A stretch of 64,000 bases of DNA, taken from Anaerofustis butyriciformans (GTDB lineage: Bacteria > Bacillota > Clostridia > Eubacteriales > Anaerofustaceae). The position numbers and the translations under genes are program-made. The stretch spans positions 62,001 through 126,000 of the forward strand of contig NZ_JAYFFH010000002.1 in the NCBI RefSeq assembly GCF_036289385.1, in the 5' to 3' direction. Within the stretch, counting starts at the first letter, position 1. Each line of letters begins with the position of its first letter. The notes under the pieces were generated by a model, which saw nothing but the letters and a program-made list of their open reading frames with translations, had not been told where the DNA came from and did no database searches. Positions 17,826-25,748 of the stretch are shown one piece after another.

Positions 17826-17957
17826 TTGAGAGAGATTGTGATGTTCGCCGCCGGTTCAATCATCGGCGGACTTTTAGGAGTGACCACGATGTGTTTGGTT
17901 CAGATAAACAAAAACAGCAACTATGTTTTCAGAAAGGATGAAGAAAAAAATGAGTAA
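17826..17957 (+). CDS. Small membrane protein, DUF3789-like, 43 residues
   Basis: A TTG start at 17826 has AAAGGAG nine bases before it. The peptide has one glycine-rich hydrophobic helix (MFAAGSIIGGLLGVTTMCLV) and a charged tail, the form of DUF3789 small proteins that accompany mobilisation genes. Its end overlaps the start of mobC by eight bases, so the two are probably translationally coupled. Confidence 0.6.
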   Translation: MREIVMFAAGSIIGGLLGVTTMCLVQINKNSNYVFRKDEEKNE

Positions 17958-18291
17958 AAGAAATATTGAAAAGCACATTCTTATGAATAAGGTAGAAGCA
18001 CAGGACTTACAGAAAAAAGCAAAGAAAGCTTGTCTTTCCGAGGCAGGTCTGATTCGCCTTCTCCTTAAAGGATACGAGCCGAGAGAAAAACCGGATGAAA
18101 GATTTTATGATGTTATGCGTGAGCTTTCCGCAATTGGAAACAACATCAATCAGCTTGCTGCTAAAGCAAACTCTCTTGGCTTTGTTGACGCACCGCAGCT
18201 GAAAAAAGAAGCACAGCGTTGGCATAAGTTTCAGGCAGATGTTGAGCGAACTTTTCTCAGACCTGATAAGAGCGAAACGAAATGGCAGTAA
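17950..18291 (+). CDS. mobC: MobC relaxosome accessory protein
   Basis: The 113-residue protein begins MSKRNIEKHILMNKVEAQDL and contains the ribbon-helix-helix-like segment ACLSEAGLIRLLLKGYEP and the conserved FYDVMRELSAIGNNINQLAAKA, typical of MobC-family proteins. Known role: binding oriT and helping the relaxase open the strand. The ATG at 17950 was preferred to upstream in-frame ATGs (17923, 17938) because family members start at this MSKR. The gene overlaps the relaxase gene by 10 bases, and the candidate oriT is just upstream. Confidence 0.85.
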   Translation: MSKRNIEKHILMNKVEAQDLQKKAKKACLSEAGLIRLLLKGYEPREKPDERFYDVMRELSAIGNNINQLAAKANSLGFVDAPQLKKEAQRWHKFQADVERTFLRPDKSETKWQ

Positions 18292-19652
18292 GTAAATTGT
18301 GGTCAGTCACATCAAGACTCGGTCAGGTAATCGACTATGCCACCAATCCGGAAAAGACCGCAGCGGATATTTACACTGAGGAGCAATACCAAGCTCTTTC
18401 TGATGTACTTGCCTATGCAAAGGACGAAGAAAAAACCGAGCGTGAGTTTTTCGTTGAAGGCATCAACTGTAATTCCGCTACTGCAAGAGACCAGTTTGTA
18501 TCAGTGAAAAAAGCATATGGCAAGGATGATGGAATACAAGCTTATCACGGATACCTGAGCTTTAAGGAACAGAATATCTCTCCGGAACTTGCTCAGAAAA
18601 TCGGTATGGAGTTTGCAAATGAAGTGTGGGGAAAAAGATTTCAGGTTGTAGTTACTACTCACCTCAATACAAAGCACCTGCATTGCCATTATGTAATCAA
18701 TTCCGTATCCTTTGTTGACGGCAAGCGTTTATGGGGTGATGAAAAAGCTTGGTTCAAATTCAGATTGGTTGCAGATAGAATCTGCGAGAAGTACGGACTG
18801 TATTACAACCCTACTCCTAATCGCAGTAAGCAATCCTCTTATTACTATAAGCAGGAACAAGCCGGTATGCCGAGCCGATATTCCATCACTCGTGACGCCA
18901 TTGATGAAGCGATTGAACACAGCACCAACTTAAAGACCTTTGATTATATTCTGACACAGATGGGATATGAGCATTGCCTGAGCGAAAGCCGAAAGTATTG
19001 GACGATTGTTCCCAAAGGATATAAGAAACCGATACGACTAAAGTCTCTCGGAGAAAACTACACCGAAGAAGCGATAAAGCGTAGACTTACGGAAAATCAG
19101 AAAATACTGATTATCCCCTTTGCAAAAGAGACGGTAAGAATCAGGCAGTACCGACTGCCCACAAGAGAACACAAAATTAAAAAGGTTGGCGGACTGTATG
19201 GGCTGTATCTTCACTACTGCTACAAATTAGGTTATCTGCCGAAGTACAAAAAACAGAATACCGCAAGGCTTCACTATCTTCTCAAAGAAGATTTACTGAA
19301 GCTGGACAAAATCACTCAGGAGACAAGGCTGCTTGGACGGGAGAACATTTCAACCGACGAGCAGCTTTTCTCATATAAAGAGTCATTGCTGTCACAAATC
19401 AAAACTTTGACTGACGATAGAACGCACCTGCGAAAACAATCAAGAAGAAATATGAGTGACGATGAGCTATCAAAGGTCAAAGAACAGATTGCAGCAATTA
19501 CAACAAATCTTTGGACACTCAGAAAAGAGGTTAGCCTTTGTGATGACATTGCCGTAAGGTCAAAAGTTATTGAAGCAAACCTTGAAACTGTAAGAATGGA
19601 CGAAGAAAAATCAGAACGAAAGGAGAAAAACCGCAATGACAAACGGAGGTGA
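18282..19652 (+). CDS. MobA/VirD2-type relaxase (MOBP family), 456 residues
   Basis: The likely nicking tyrosine is Tyr19 in VIDYATNPEKT. The metal-binding histidine motif is HLNTKHLHCHYVIN (His127, His132, His134, His136). FVEGINCNSATARDQF and GYLSFKEQ are further relaxase-domain features. The C-terminal third is a basic, coiled-coil tail (KEQIAAITTNLWTLRKEV). Known function: strand-specific cleavage at oriT and covalent piloting of the strand through the secretion channel. Length and order (mobC-relaxase-pcfB-ardC-virD4) fit Tn1549-like elements. Confidence 0.92.
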   Translation: MAVSKLWSVTSRLGQVIDYATNPEKTAADIYTEEQYQALSDVLAYAKDEEKTEREFFVEGINCNSATARDQFVSVKKAYGKDDGIQAYHGYLSFKEQNISPELAQKIGMEFANEVWGKRFQVVVTTHLNTKHLHCHYVINSVSFVDGKRLWGDEKAWFKFRLVADRICEKYGLYYNPTPNRSKQSSYYYKQEQAGMPSRYSITRDAIDEAIEHSTNLKTFDYILTQMGYEHCLSESRKYWTIVPKGYKKPIRLKSLGENYTEEAIKRRLTENQKILIIPFAKETVRIRQYRLPTREHKIKKVGGLYGLYLHYCYKLGYLPKYKKQNTARLHYLLKEDLLKLDKITQETRLLGRENISTDEQLFSYKESLLSQIKTLTDDRTHLRKQSRRNMSDDELSKVKEQIAAITTNLWTLRKEVSLCDDIAVRSKVIEANLETVRMDEEKSERKEKNRNDKRR

Positions 19653-20433
19653 TGCGGCTGAACAAGTTGTCAGGCTTTCGCTTGAGGGCTTTGAAGTAGC
19701 CGCAAAATTAAGCGGAGCGGCAGCTAAGAATATTGCCGTTCTTTTAGTTTCTGTTCTTAAACAGGAACAAAAAACAAAAGGTAAAGCTCGTCTTACCAAT
19801 ATGATTAAATCGGGCAAAGAACTCAAGGTATTCTCTATTCCAAACAAAGATTTGAAAAAGTTCACCGAGCAGGCAAAACGATACGGTGTTCTTTATTGTG
19901 TTCTAAGGGATAAGAATACAAAGGGCGATAATGCTCCGGTAGATATTATTGCACGAGCAGAGGACGCTTCAAAAATTCAGAGAATCGTTGAGAGATTTGA
20001 ACTTGGTAAGGTTGATAAGGCTGCGATTGTTACCGAAGCTCAGAAGTCTGTCGAAAAGCGTGAAGCTTTGGAAAAAGACAAGCCGGTAAAATCGAAAAAT
20101 GAAATCATCACAGAAGAAGCTGTGAGAAAACCTATTCAGAAAGAGGGGTACTCTCAATCAAACCCCACGGTAGCCAAAACGGACAAAAACCCTCCGTCAA
20201 GGCAAGACTCAGAGCCGGCAGATATGCAAACTGACAAGGGTACTGCTGTGAATGACAGAGCAAGAAAGCCGTCGGTAAAAGAAAAGCTCGACCGATATAG
20301 GATGAAGTCCAAGCAGCAGAAAGAAACAGAACGCAAAGAGCCGGAGGTTAATAAGTCAAAAAACAACTCCAAACCGAGTCAGACTGTACACACGCAGCCA
20401 AAACCCAAAAGTAAAAAACCGAAAGAGAGGTAA
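19636..20433 (+). CDS. PcfB-family (DUF3801) conjugation protein
   Basis: Residues 1-130 match the PcfB/DUF3801 pattern: RLSLEGFEVAAKLSGAAAKN, LKVFSIPNKDLKKFTEQAKR, YGVLYCVLRD and DIIARAEDASKIQRIVERF. The remaining half is a disordered, highly charged Lys/Ser/Pro-rich tail ending KPKSKKPKER. PcfB of enterococcal plasmids binds the relaxase and recruits DNA to the coupling protein. Here the gene starts inside the relaxase gene and lies upstream of virD4, which fits that role. Confidence 0.85.
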   Translation: MTNGGDAAEQVVRLSLEGFEVAAKLSGAAAKNIAVLLVSVLKQEQKTKGKARLTNMIKSGKELKVFSIPNKDLKKFTEQAKRYGVLYCVLRDKNTKGDNAPVDIIARAEDASKIQRIVERFELGKVDKAAIVTEAQKSVEKREALEKDKPVKSKNEIITEEAVRKPIQKEGYSQSNPTVAKTDKNPPSRQDSEPADMQTDKGTAVNDRARKPSVKEKLDRYRMKSKQQKETERKEPEVNKSKNNSKPSQTVHTQPKPKSKKPKER

Positions 20434-20438
20434 TCAAA

Positions 20439-21323
20439 ATGACAAACAATTTCACTCCTGCAAAAGCAGGACAAAGTAAACCCCGACTCTCTAAAGAGGA
20501 ATATGCCGAGAAGATGAGAGCGGAAAAAGAAGCCGTATATCAAATGGCAGATGACACCGCAAGAGCTGTTGTATCTGACCCAGAGAAGTTCAAAGCGTTT
20601 CTTGATACACAGAGCAGAATTGACAGATATTCTGCGGTCAATGCCCTTTTGATTTATAAGCAGCTTCCTGAAGCAAGCCAACTCAAAAACTTTGATGATT
20701 GGAGCAAGGAGAATGTGAAAATTCAGAAAGGTGCAAAAAGTATTTCCATTCTTGAACCGGTTGAGTACGCAAAGCGAGACGGCACTACTGGTATCTCCTA
20801 TAATGTGAAAAAAGTTTTTGACATCTCCCAGACAAATGGAAAAAGACCGCCTGCTCCGAGTGTAAACCGTGACCCAAAAGCATTGATTACTGTTATGCTT
20901 GATTCTTCACCTGTTGATGTGAAAGGAACGGATGAACTGCCATATCCGAATATGGCTGCCTTTTACAATAACGAAGAACAGACTTTGTATGTAAAGCGTG
21001 ATGTTGGAGACAGCGTGGCTGTTGCTCAGTGTGTAGCTCAGGAACTGGGACACGCTCAACTTTCCATTAACAGCGACCGTTACAGCAGAGCCGATATGGG
21101 ATTTCAGGCAGTGTGTATCGGTTATATGCTCTGCAAAAAATATGGAGTTGATACACAGAACTTTGCCATCAACCGCATTCCTGCAAAGCTTTCTGAGAAA
21201 GAACCAAAGGAAATTCGCAGCGAGCTTTCCAAAATAAGAAATGCTATGGCAGATGTTCATTCCCGTATTTCAGATGAGCTGTACAAGAAGAAGCAGGAAC
21301 ACTCAAAAGATTATGAAAGATAA
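20439..21323 (+). CDS. ArdC-like antirestriction protein with altered metallopeptidase motif
   Basis: The N-terminal region (AVVSDPEKFKAFLDTQSRID, SAVNALLIYKQLPEASQLKN, DDWSKENVKIQKGAKSISIL) resembles the ArdC single-stranded DNA-binding domain. The C-terminal half holds VAQELGHAQLS (Gln201-Glu202-x-x-His205), which is the HExxH metallopeptidase motif with the first His replaced by Gln; protease activity may be lost. ArdC-like proteins protect incoming single strands from restriction. It starts five bases after pcfB, in the same operon. Confidence 0.75.
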   Translation: MTNNFTPAKAGQSKPRLSKEEYAEKMRAEKEAVYQMADDTARAVVSDPEKFKAFLDTQSRIDRYSAVNALLIYKQLPEASQLKNFDDWSKENVKIQKGAKSISILEPVEYAKRDGTTGISYNVKKVFDISQTNGKRPPAPSVNRDPKALITVMLDSSPVDVKGTDELPYPNMAAFYNNEEQTLYVKRDVGDSVAVAQCVAQELGHAQLSINSDRYSRADMGFQAVCIGYMLCKKYGVDTQNFAINRIPAKLSEKEPKEIRSELSKIRNAMADVHSRISDELYKKKQEHSKDYER

Positions 21324-21332
21324 GGTGGTATT

Positions 21333-21536
21333 ATGGCGAAAGAAGAAATGTATCATATCGCATTGGATGATTACGAACACGGCATTATAATCCGTTCACT
21401 CAATGATGAAAAAACAGATTTGATGAATGAGGGAAAATCAACCGATGCCGTAGATGACCTGATTATAAAGGTCGGTACTGCCCCAAAGAAAAAATTCAAA
21501 GTAGTTGAAAAGGGTCGCTCCGGTGAATCGAGGTAA
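21333..21536 (+). CDS. Conserved small ICE protein, 67 residues
   Basis: The short acidic-then-basic protein (MAKEEMYHIALDDYEHGIII, LNDEKTDLMNEGKSTDAVDD, LIIKVGTAPKKKFKVVEK) matches a small protein that recurs between the ArdC-like and VirD4 genes in related elements. The motif DYEHGIIIRSLN is the best conserved part. Function unknown. Its end overlaps the start of the coupling-protein gene by 14 bases. Confidence 0.7.
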   Translation: MAKEEMYHIALDDYEHGIIIRSLNDEKTDLMNEGKSTDAVDDLIIKVGTAPKKKFKVVEKGRSGESR

Positions 21537-23319
21537 CGAAAGGCAGTCTGCAATTATTCTTTCCGTCATCGGTATTGTTCCGGTTGTGTGGTTAGCACTT
21601 TTAATCGCTCCTTCAGTTAAGGGAGGATTGCCGGAAATTATGACAAGCTTTTTGACAGTGTTTAACAATCCATTCCGTATAGAACTTTGCGAGGACAGCT
21701 TAAAAACTGTCCTCGTTTTGCTTCTCTGTTACGGGATGGGTATCGGAGTTTATTTCTCCACTCAAAGAAATTACCGAAGGCGTGAGGAACACGGTTCTGC
21801 TAAATGGGGCAACGCAAGAACCGTAAATAAGAAATATATGCAGTCTCCGGCTTCAGCCAACAAACTAATGACCCAAAATGTCTGTATCGGACTTAATGCA
21901 AAGAAGCATAGAAGAAACCTGAATACACTTGTCTGCGGTGGCTCAGGTGCGGGTAAGACAAGATTTTATTGCAAACCCAATCTTATGCAGTGCAATACCT
22001 CTTTTGTCATCCTTGACCCGAAAGGAGAAATTCTCAGGGATACAGGAAAATTGCTTGAAGGCAAAGGATATGAGGTGCGAGTTCTTGATTTGATTTCAAT
22101 GGAGAAAAGTCATTGTTACAATCCGTTTGTCTATTTGCAGAATGACAACGATGTGCAAAAGCTTGTAACAAACCTGTTTAAAAGCACCACACCGAAAGGC
22201 AGTCAGTCACAAGACCCGTTCTGGGACACTTCTGCTTCAATGCTTTTGCTTGCATTAGTATTTTATCTTCATTATGAGGCTCCTGAAGATGAACAAAACT
22301 TTGCAATGGTAATGGAAATGCTCAGAGCCGGTTCGATTGAGGATGAGGAGGATACACGCCCCTCTCCCCTTGATGAATTATTTGCTGAACTGGAAATGTC
22401 CAATCCCGACCATATTGCTTTGAAGTATTACCGTTCCTATCATTCGGGTGCAGCTAAAACTTTGAAGTCAATACAGATAACACTTGCTGCAAGGCTTGAG
22501 AAGTTTAACCTTGAAAGCCTTGCTTCTTTAACGACAACAGACGAACTTGACCTTCCCTCACTGGGAGAAAAGAAAGTTGCTCTGTTTGCTCTGATACCGG
22601 ATAACGACTCCAGTTTTAATTTCTTGGTATCCATTTTATATACACAGTTGTTTCAGCAGCTTTTTTATGCCGCTGACCATATACACGGGGGTTCCCTTCC
22701 TGTTCCGGTTCATTTCTTGATGGATGAATTTGCGAACGTCAGCTTGCCGGATGACTTCGATAAGATACTTTCGGTTATGCGTTCCCGTGGGGTATCTGTA
22801 AGTATCATCTTACAGAACTTGGCACAGCTTAAAGCTTTGTTTGAAAAGCAATGGGAAAGCATTGTCGGCAACTGCGACGAGTTTTTATATCTCGGCGGAA
22901 ATGAGCAAAGCACCCACAAATATGTGTCGGAACTTCTCGGAAAAGAAACCATTGATACAAACACATTCGGAAAAAGTACCGGACGAAGCGGCAACTATTC
23001 CACAAACTATCAGATTGCAGGTCGAGAGCTTTTAACTCCTGATGAAGTTCGTATGCTCGATAACCAATATGCAATTTTGTTTATTCGTGGAGAACGCCCT
23101 GTTATGGATTTCAAATACGATATTTTGAAGCATCCGAATGTGGCACTAACAACAGATGGAAAAGCCTTGCCGTACAAACACGGTGAAGTTACTATCGAGC
23201 ATTCTTCTATTTCTGTACTTTTGATTGACCCGGAAAAACTTCCGGAGGAAAGCTACGGAGAAACCAATTACGAACTTCTGTCCGATGAGGATTTTGAAGT
23301 AAATAAAAACTTATTTTAA
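21523..23319 (+). CDS. VirD4/TraG-type coupling protein (T4CP)
   Basis: Two N-terminal membrane helices (IILSVIGIVPVVWLALLIAP and TVLVLLLCYGMGIGVYF) are followed by GSAKWGNARTV, Walker A GGSGAGKT (139-146) and Walker B LMDEF (Asp401-Glu402). SVSIILQNLAQLKALF and FLYLGGNEQSTHKYVSELLG complete the TraG/VirD4 signature. The family hexamer hands the relaxase-DNA complex to the secretion channel at the inner membrane. GTG 21523 is taken as start; a TTG 18 bases upstream is possible. Length is normal for the CD1115-like subgroup. Confidence 0.92.
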   Translation: MNRGNERQSAIILSVIGIVPVVWLALLIAPSVKGGLPEIMTSFLTVFNNPFRIELCEDSLKTVLVLLLCYGMGIGVYFSTQRNYRRREEHGSAKWGNARTVNKKYMQSPASANKLMTQNVCIGLNAKKHRRNLNTLVCGGSGAGKTRFYCKPNLMQCNTSFVILDPKGEILRDTGKLLEGKGYEVRVLDLISMEKSHCYNPFVYLQNDNDVQKLVTNLFKSTTPKGSQSQDPFWDTSASMLLLALVFYLHYEAPEDEQNFAMVMEMLRAGSIEDEEDTRPSPLDELFAELEMSNPDHIALKYYRSYHSGAAKTLKSIQITLAARLEKFNLESLASLTTTDELDLPSLGEKKVALFALIPDNDSSFNFLVSILYTQLFQQLFYAADHIHGGSLPVPVHFLMDEFANVSLPDDFDKILSVMRSRGVSVSIILQNLAQLKALFEKQWESIVGNCDEFLYLGGNEQSTHKYVSELLGKETIDTNTFGKSTGRSGNYSTNYQIAGRELLTPDEVRMLDNQYAILFIRGERPVMDFKYDILKHPNVALTTDGKALPYKHGEVTIEHSSISVLLIDPEKLPEESYGETNYELLSDEDFEVNKNLF

Positions 23320-23333
23320 CGGAGGATTTTAAA

Positions 23334-23693
23334 ATGAATATGTTTAAGAAAAATAACGAAAACAAAACTACTAAGAAGCTGCCTATGACCGGTAAGGTAA
23401 AAAAAGGATTCCGCACCTATTGTACTCTTGTGATGGCAGCAACAATTATTTGCGGTATGAGTGTAACAGCTTTTGCCGCAAATGACCCGATTACCGTTGT
23501 AAACAACCTTTCCGAATTTATCTTCGGACTTATTCGAGCAATCGGTCTTATCTTGCTTGGCTTTGGTATCGTTCAGGTCGGTCTTTCGCTGAAATCACAC
23601 GACCCTTCTCAGAGAGCAAACGGATTCCTTACTCTTGCCGGTGGTGTTATCATCACCTTCGCAAAAGAAATCCTTACACTGATTACGGGCTAA
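23334..23693 (+). CDS. Maff2-family membrane protein (VirB2/TrbC-like pilin candidate)
   Basis: A basic N-terminus is followed by a signal-like helix ending VTAFAAND and by two hydrophobic helices (FIFGLIRAIGLILLGFGIVQ and LTLAGGVIITFAKEIL). This matches the Maff2 family of Gram-positive conjugative elements; size and topology are those of TrbC/VirB2 pilins. Likely role: structural component of the transfer channel. A GGAGG box precedes ATG 23334, and a terminator follows the gene, so it may be expressed at a higher level than the genes after it. Confidence 0.82.
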   Translation: MNMFKKNNENKTTKKLPMTGKVKKGFRTYCTLVMAATIICGMSVTAFAANDPITVVNNLSEFIFGLIRAIGLILLGFGIVQVGLSLKSHDPSQRANGFLTLAGGVIITFAKEILTLITG

Positions 23694-23713
23694 CTCTTAC
23701 GCAATGACATACA

Positions 23714-23757
23714 GGGGTGTTCCTCAGTTTTTTTTCAGGAACACCCCATTTTCTTTT
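23714..23757 (+). terminator. Terminator between the Maff2 and MT-A70 genes
   Basis: Perfect 11-bp arms GGGGTGTTCCT (23714-23724) and AGGAACACCCC (23737-23747) enclose a T-rich loop and are followed by ATTTTCTTTTT. It would reduce read-through from the coupling-protein/pilin unit into the second transfer operon. Confidence 0.8.
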
Positions 23758-23772
23758 TAAGGAGGTACAGTT

Positions 23773-24357
23773 TTGAAAAAATATAATATTATTTACGCCG
23801 ACCCGCCTTGGCAATTTAAAGTTTATTCCTCAAAAGGACTTGGGCGTTCGGCAGAAAGCCACTATCCTACAATGAGCCTTGAAGAAATAAAAAGGTTACC
23901 AGTGGGTGAATTAGCTGCCAATGATTGTGCTTTATTTATGTGGACAACGGTACCGCTCTTGCAGGAGTGCTTTTCTATTATGAAGGCTTGGGGATTTGAC
24001 TATAAGACTATTGCATTTGTCTGGATTAAGCAAAACAAAAGAACCGACAGTCTGTTTTGGGGAATGGGATATTGGACAAGAGCAAATGCTGAGCTTTGTA
24101 TGCTTGCTACAAAAGGACATCCCAAAAGACAATCAGCGAGAGTCCATCAGGTTATTATTTCACACATCCAAGAACATAGTAAAAAACCAGAAGAAGCAAG
24201 AGATAGAATCGTTCAACTGATTGGAGATTTACCTCGTGTAGAGTTGTTCGCAAGAACAAAGAGTGATGGCTGGGATGTTTGGGGAAATGAAATCGACTGT
24301 GACCTAAAAATAGAAGGCTATCGCCCTTATTCTGGAGGTGATAAACGTGTCAGATAA
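23773..24357 (+). CDS. MT-A70 family N6-adenine methyltransferase
   Basis: The 194-residue protein has the catalytic DPPW motif at residues 10-13 (YADPPWQF), followed by MSLEEIKRLPV, LFMWTTVPLLQECF, WGFDYKTIAFVW and LLATKGHPKRQ-like segments typical of phage and ICE MT-A70 DNA methylases. It should use S-adenosylmethionine to methylate adenine, probably in DNA. The TTG start has an excellent AAGGAGGT box. It sits in the middle of the transfer operon, after a terminator, and overlaps the VirB6-like gene by 11 bases. A plausible role is masking transferred DNA from recipient restriction. Confidence 0.9.
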   Translation: MKKYNIIYADPPWQFKVYSSKGLGRSAESHYPTMSLEEIKRLPVGELAANDCALFMWTTVPLLQECFSIMKAWGFDYKTIAFVWIKQNKRTDSLFWGMGYWTRANAELCMLATKGHPKRQSARVHQVIISHIQEHSKKPEEARDRIVQLIGDLPRVELFARTKSDGWDVWGNEIDCDLKIEGYRPYSGGDKRVR

Positions 24358-25183
24358 CTGGGTAGTTCAAAATCTCCAAAACGCCCTTGAAACTTGGAAT
24401 AGTAAGTTATCGGAAATATGGCAGCTGCTTACGACATCTCCGCAGGAGTTCAAAGGCGGAAGCATTTGGGCGGTGATGGTCAATATTAACGGAGCAGTTC
24501 AAGCAATCGGACTTGCCCTGCTTGTTCTGTTCTTTGTTGTCGGTGTAGTTAAAACCTGCGGTAGTTTTACTGAGGTTAAGAAACCGGAACACGCATTGAA
24601 ACTCTTTGTGAGATTTGCGATTGCCAAAGGTGTAATTACTTACGGTCTGGAGCTTATGCTTGCCCTGTTCAATATCGTGCAGGGAACCATTTCAACGATT
24701 ATGACTTCTGCGGGGTTTGGTTCCCCAAATCAAACAACATTACCTGCTGAAATGATAACAACGATTGAGAGCTGCGGCTTTTTTGAAAGTATTCCGCTTT
24801 GGGCAGTAACTCTTATCGGCGGTCTGTTCATTACTGTGCTGTCATTCATTATGATTATGACAGTATACGGGCGATTTTTTAAACTGTATATGTACACAGC
24901 TCTCGCTCCGATTCCGCTTTCTACTTTTGCCGGAGAACCGTCGCAAAATGTGGGCAAGAGTTTTATAAAAAGCTACTGTGCCGTGTTACTTGAAGGTGCG
25001 GTGATTGTTCTTGCCTGCATTATCTTCTCGCTATTCGCTTCTACCCCGCCGGTAGTAAACCCTGACGCAGCTGCGGTTACACAGGTCTGGGCATATGTCG
25101 GAGAGTTGGTTTTCAATATGCTTGTACTTGTCGGTGCAGTAAAAATGAGTGACCGAATTATTCGTGAGATGATGGGCTTGTAA
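24347..25183 (+). CDS. VirB6/TrbL-like polytopic conjugation protein
   Basis: The 278-residue protein has about six hydrophobic segments, among them VQAIGLALLVLFFVVGVVKT, LWAVTLIGGLFITVLSFIMI, AVLLEGAVIVLACIIFSLFA and LVFNMLVLVGAVKMSD. ALAPIPLSTFAGEPSQNVGK is a conserved loop of the CD0411-like VirB6 group. Known role: membrane core of the conjugation channel. The GTG at 24347 was chosen because CTGGAGGTG lies seven bases upstream; a GTG at 24338 overlaps that box. Confidence 0.85.
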   Translation: MSDNWVVQNLQNALETWNSKLSEIWQLLTTSPQEFKGGSIWAVMVNINGAVQAIGLALLVLFFVVGVVKTCGSFTEVKKPEHALKLFVRFAIAKGVITYGLELMLALFNIVQGTISTIMTSAGFGSPNQTTLPAEMITTIESCGFFESIPLWAVTLIGGLFITVLSFIMIMTVYGRFFKLYMYTALAPIPLSTFAGEPSQNVGKSFIKSYCAVLLEGAVIVLACIIFSLFASTPPVVNPDAAAVTQVWAYVGELVFNMLVLVGAVKMSDRIIREMMGL

Positions 25184-25197
25184 CAGGAGGTTTTTGG

Positions 25198-25383
25198 ATG
25201 AAGAAAAATAAGAAAAATAACGATAAATGGCAGAAGAATTTTCCTGCCGCCTGCGATTGCAGACATTGTGTTTTCTATGGCGGAAAGAAAAACGGTATTG
25301 TTATCTGCCTTGCAGATTCTTGTACCGATGATAGTAAAACTCGTCATCCAAAACTGGCATATCGCAGAGAAAGGAGCTTTTAA
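25198..25383 (+). CDS. Small cysteine-rich protein, 61 residues
   Basis: A short basic protein carries five cysteines, CDCRHC near residue 20 followed by ICLADSC. The arrangement could bind one zinc ion. AGGAGG precedes the ATG, and the end overlaps the PrgI gene start (TAATG). No family recognised; it is either a regulatory zinc peptide or a small partner of the transfer apparatus. Confidence 0.65.
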   Translation: MKKNKKNNDKWQKNFPAACDCRHCVFYGGKKNGIVICLADSCTDDSKTRHPKLAYRRERSF

Positions 25384-25748
25384 TGGAAGTCAAGATTAAC
25401 CGAGAAATACGAAACTATACAGAGTCAATGTTTTTTGGACTGTCGCTACGACAGTTCATTTTTTCTGTCCTTGCTTGTGCGGTAGCAGTAGGACTTTATT
25501 TCCTGCTTAAGCCTCACCTCGGAACAGAAACCGTATCGTGGGTGTGTATTTTGGGAGCTGCTCCGTTTGCAGCACTCGGATTTGTGAAATACAACGGAAT
25601 GACTGCTGAGAAATTTATTTGGGCTTTTATTAAGTCGGAATTTCTTATGCCAAAGAAGCTGGTCTTTCATTCACAAAACACCTATTACGAAATGATGAAA
25701 CCGACAATCAAAAAAAAGCAGAAGGAGGCTTATAAGAACAATGATTAA
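25383..25748 (+). CDS. PrgI-family (VirB3-like) membrane protein
   Basis: The sequence MEVKINREIRNYTESMFFGL, two hydrophobic helices (FIFSVLACAVAVGLYFLL and CILGAAPFAALGFV), and NGMTAEKFIWAFIKSEFLMPK identify the PrgI family. These proteins occupy the VirB3 position, immediately upstream of the VirB4 ATPase, and are part of the inner-membrane channel. The 121-residue length is normal. The 3' end overlaps the VirB4 gene by eight bases. Confidence 0.88.
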   Translation: MEVKINREIRNYTESMFFGLSLRQFIFSVLACAVAVGLYFLLKPHLGTETVSWVCILGAAPFAALGFVKYNGMTAEKFIWAFIKSEFLMPKKLVFHSQNTYYEMMKPTIKKKQKEAYKNND

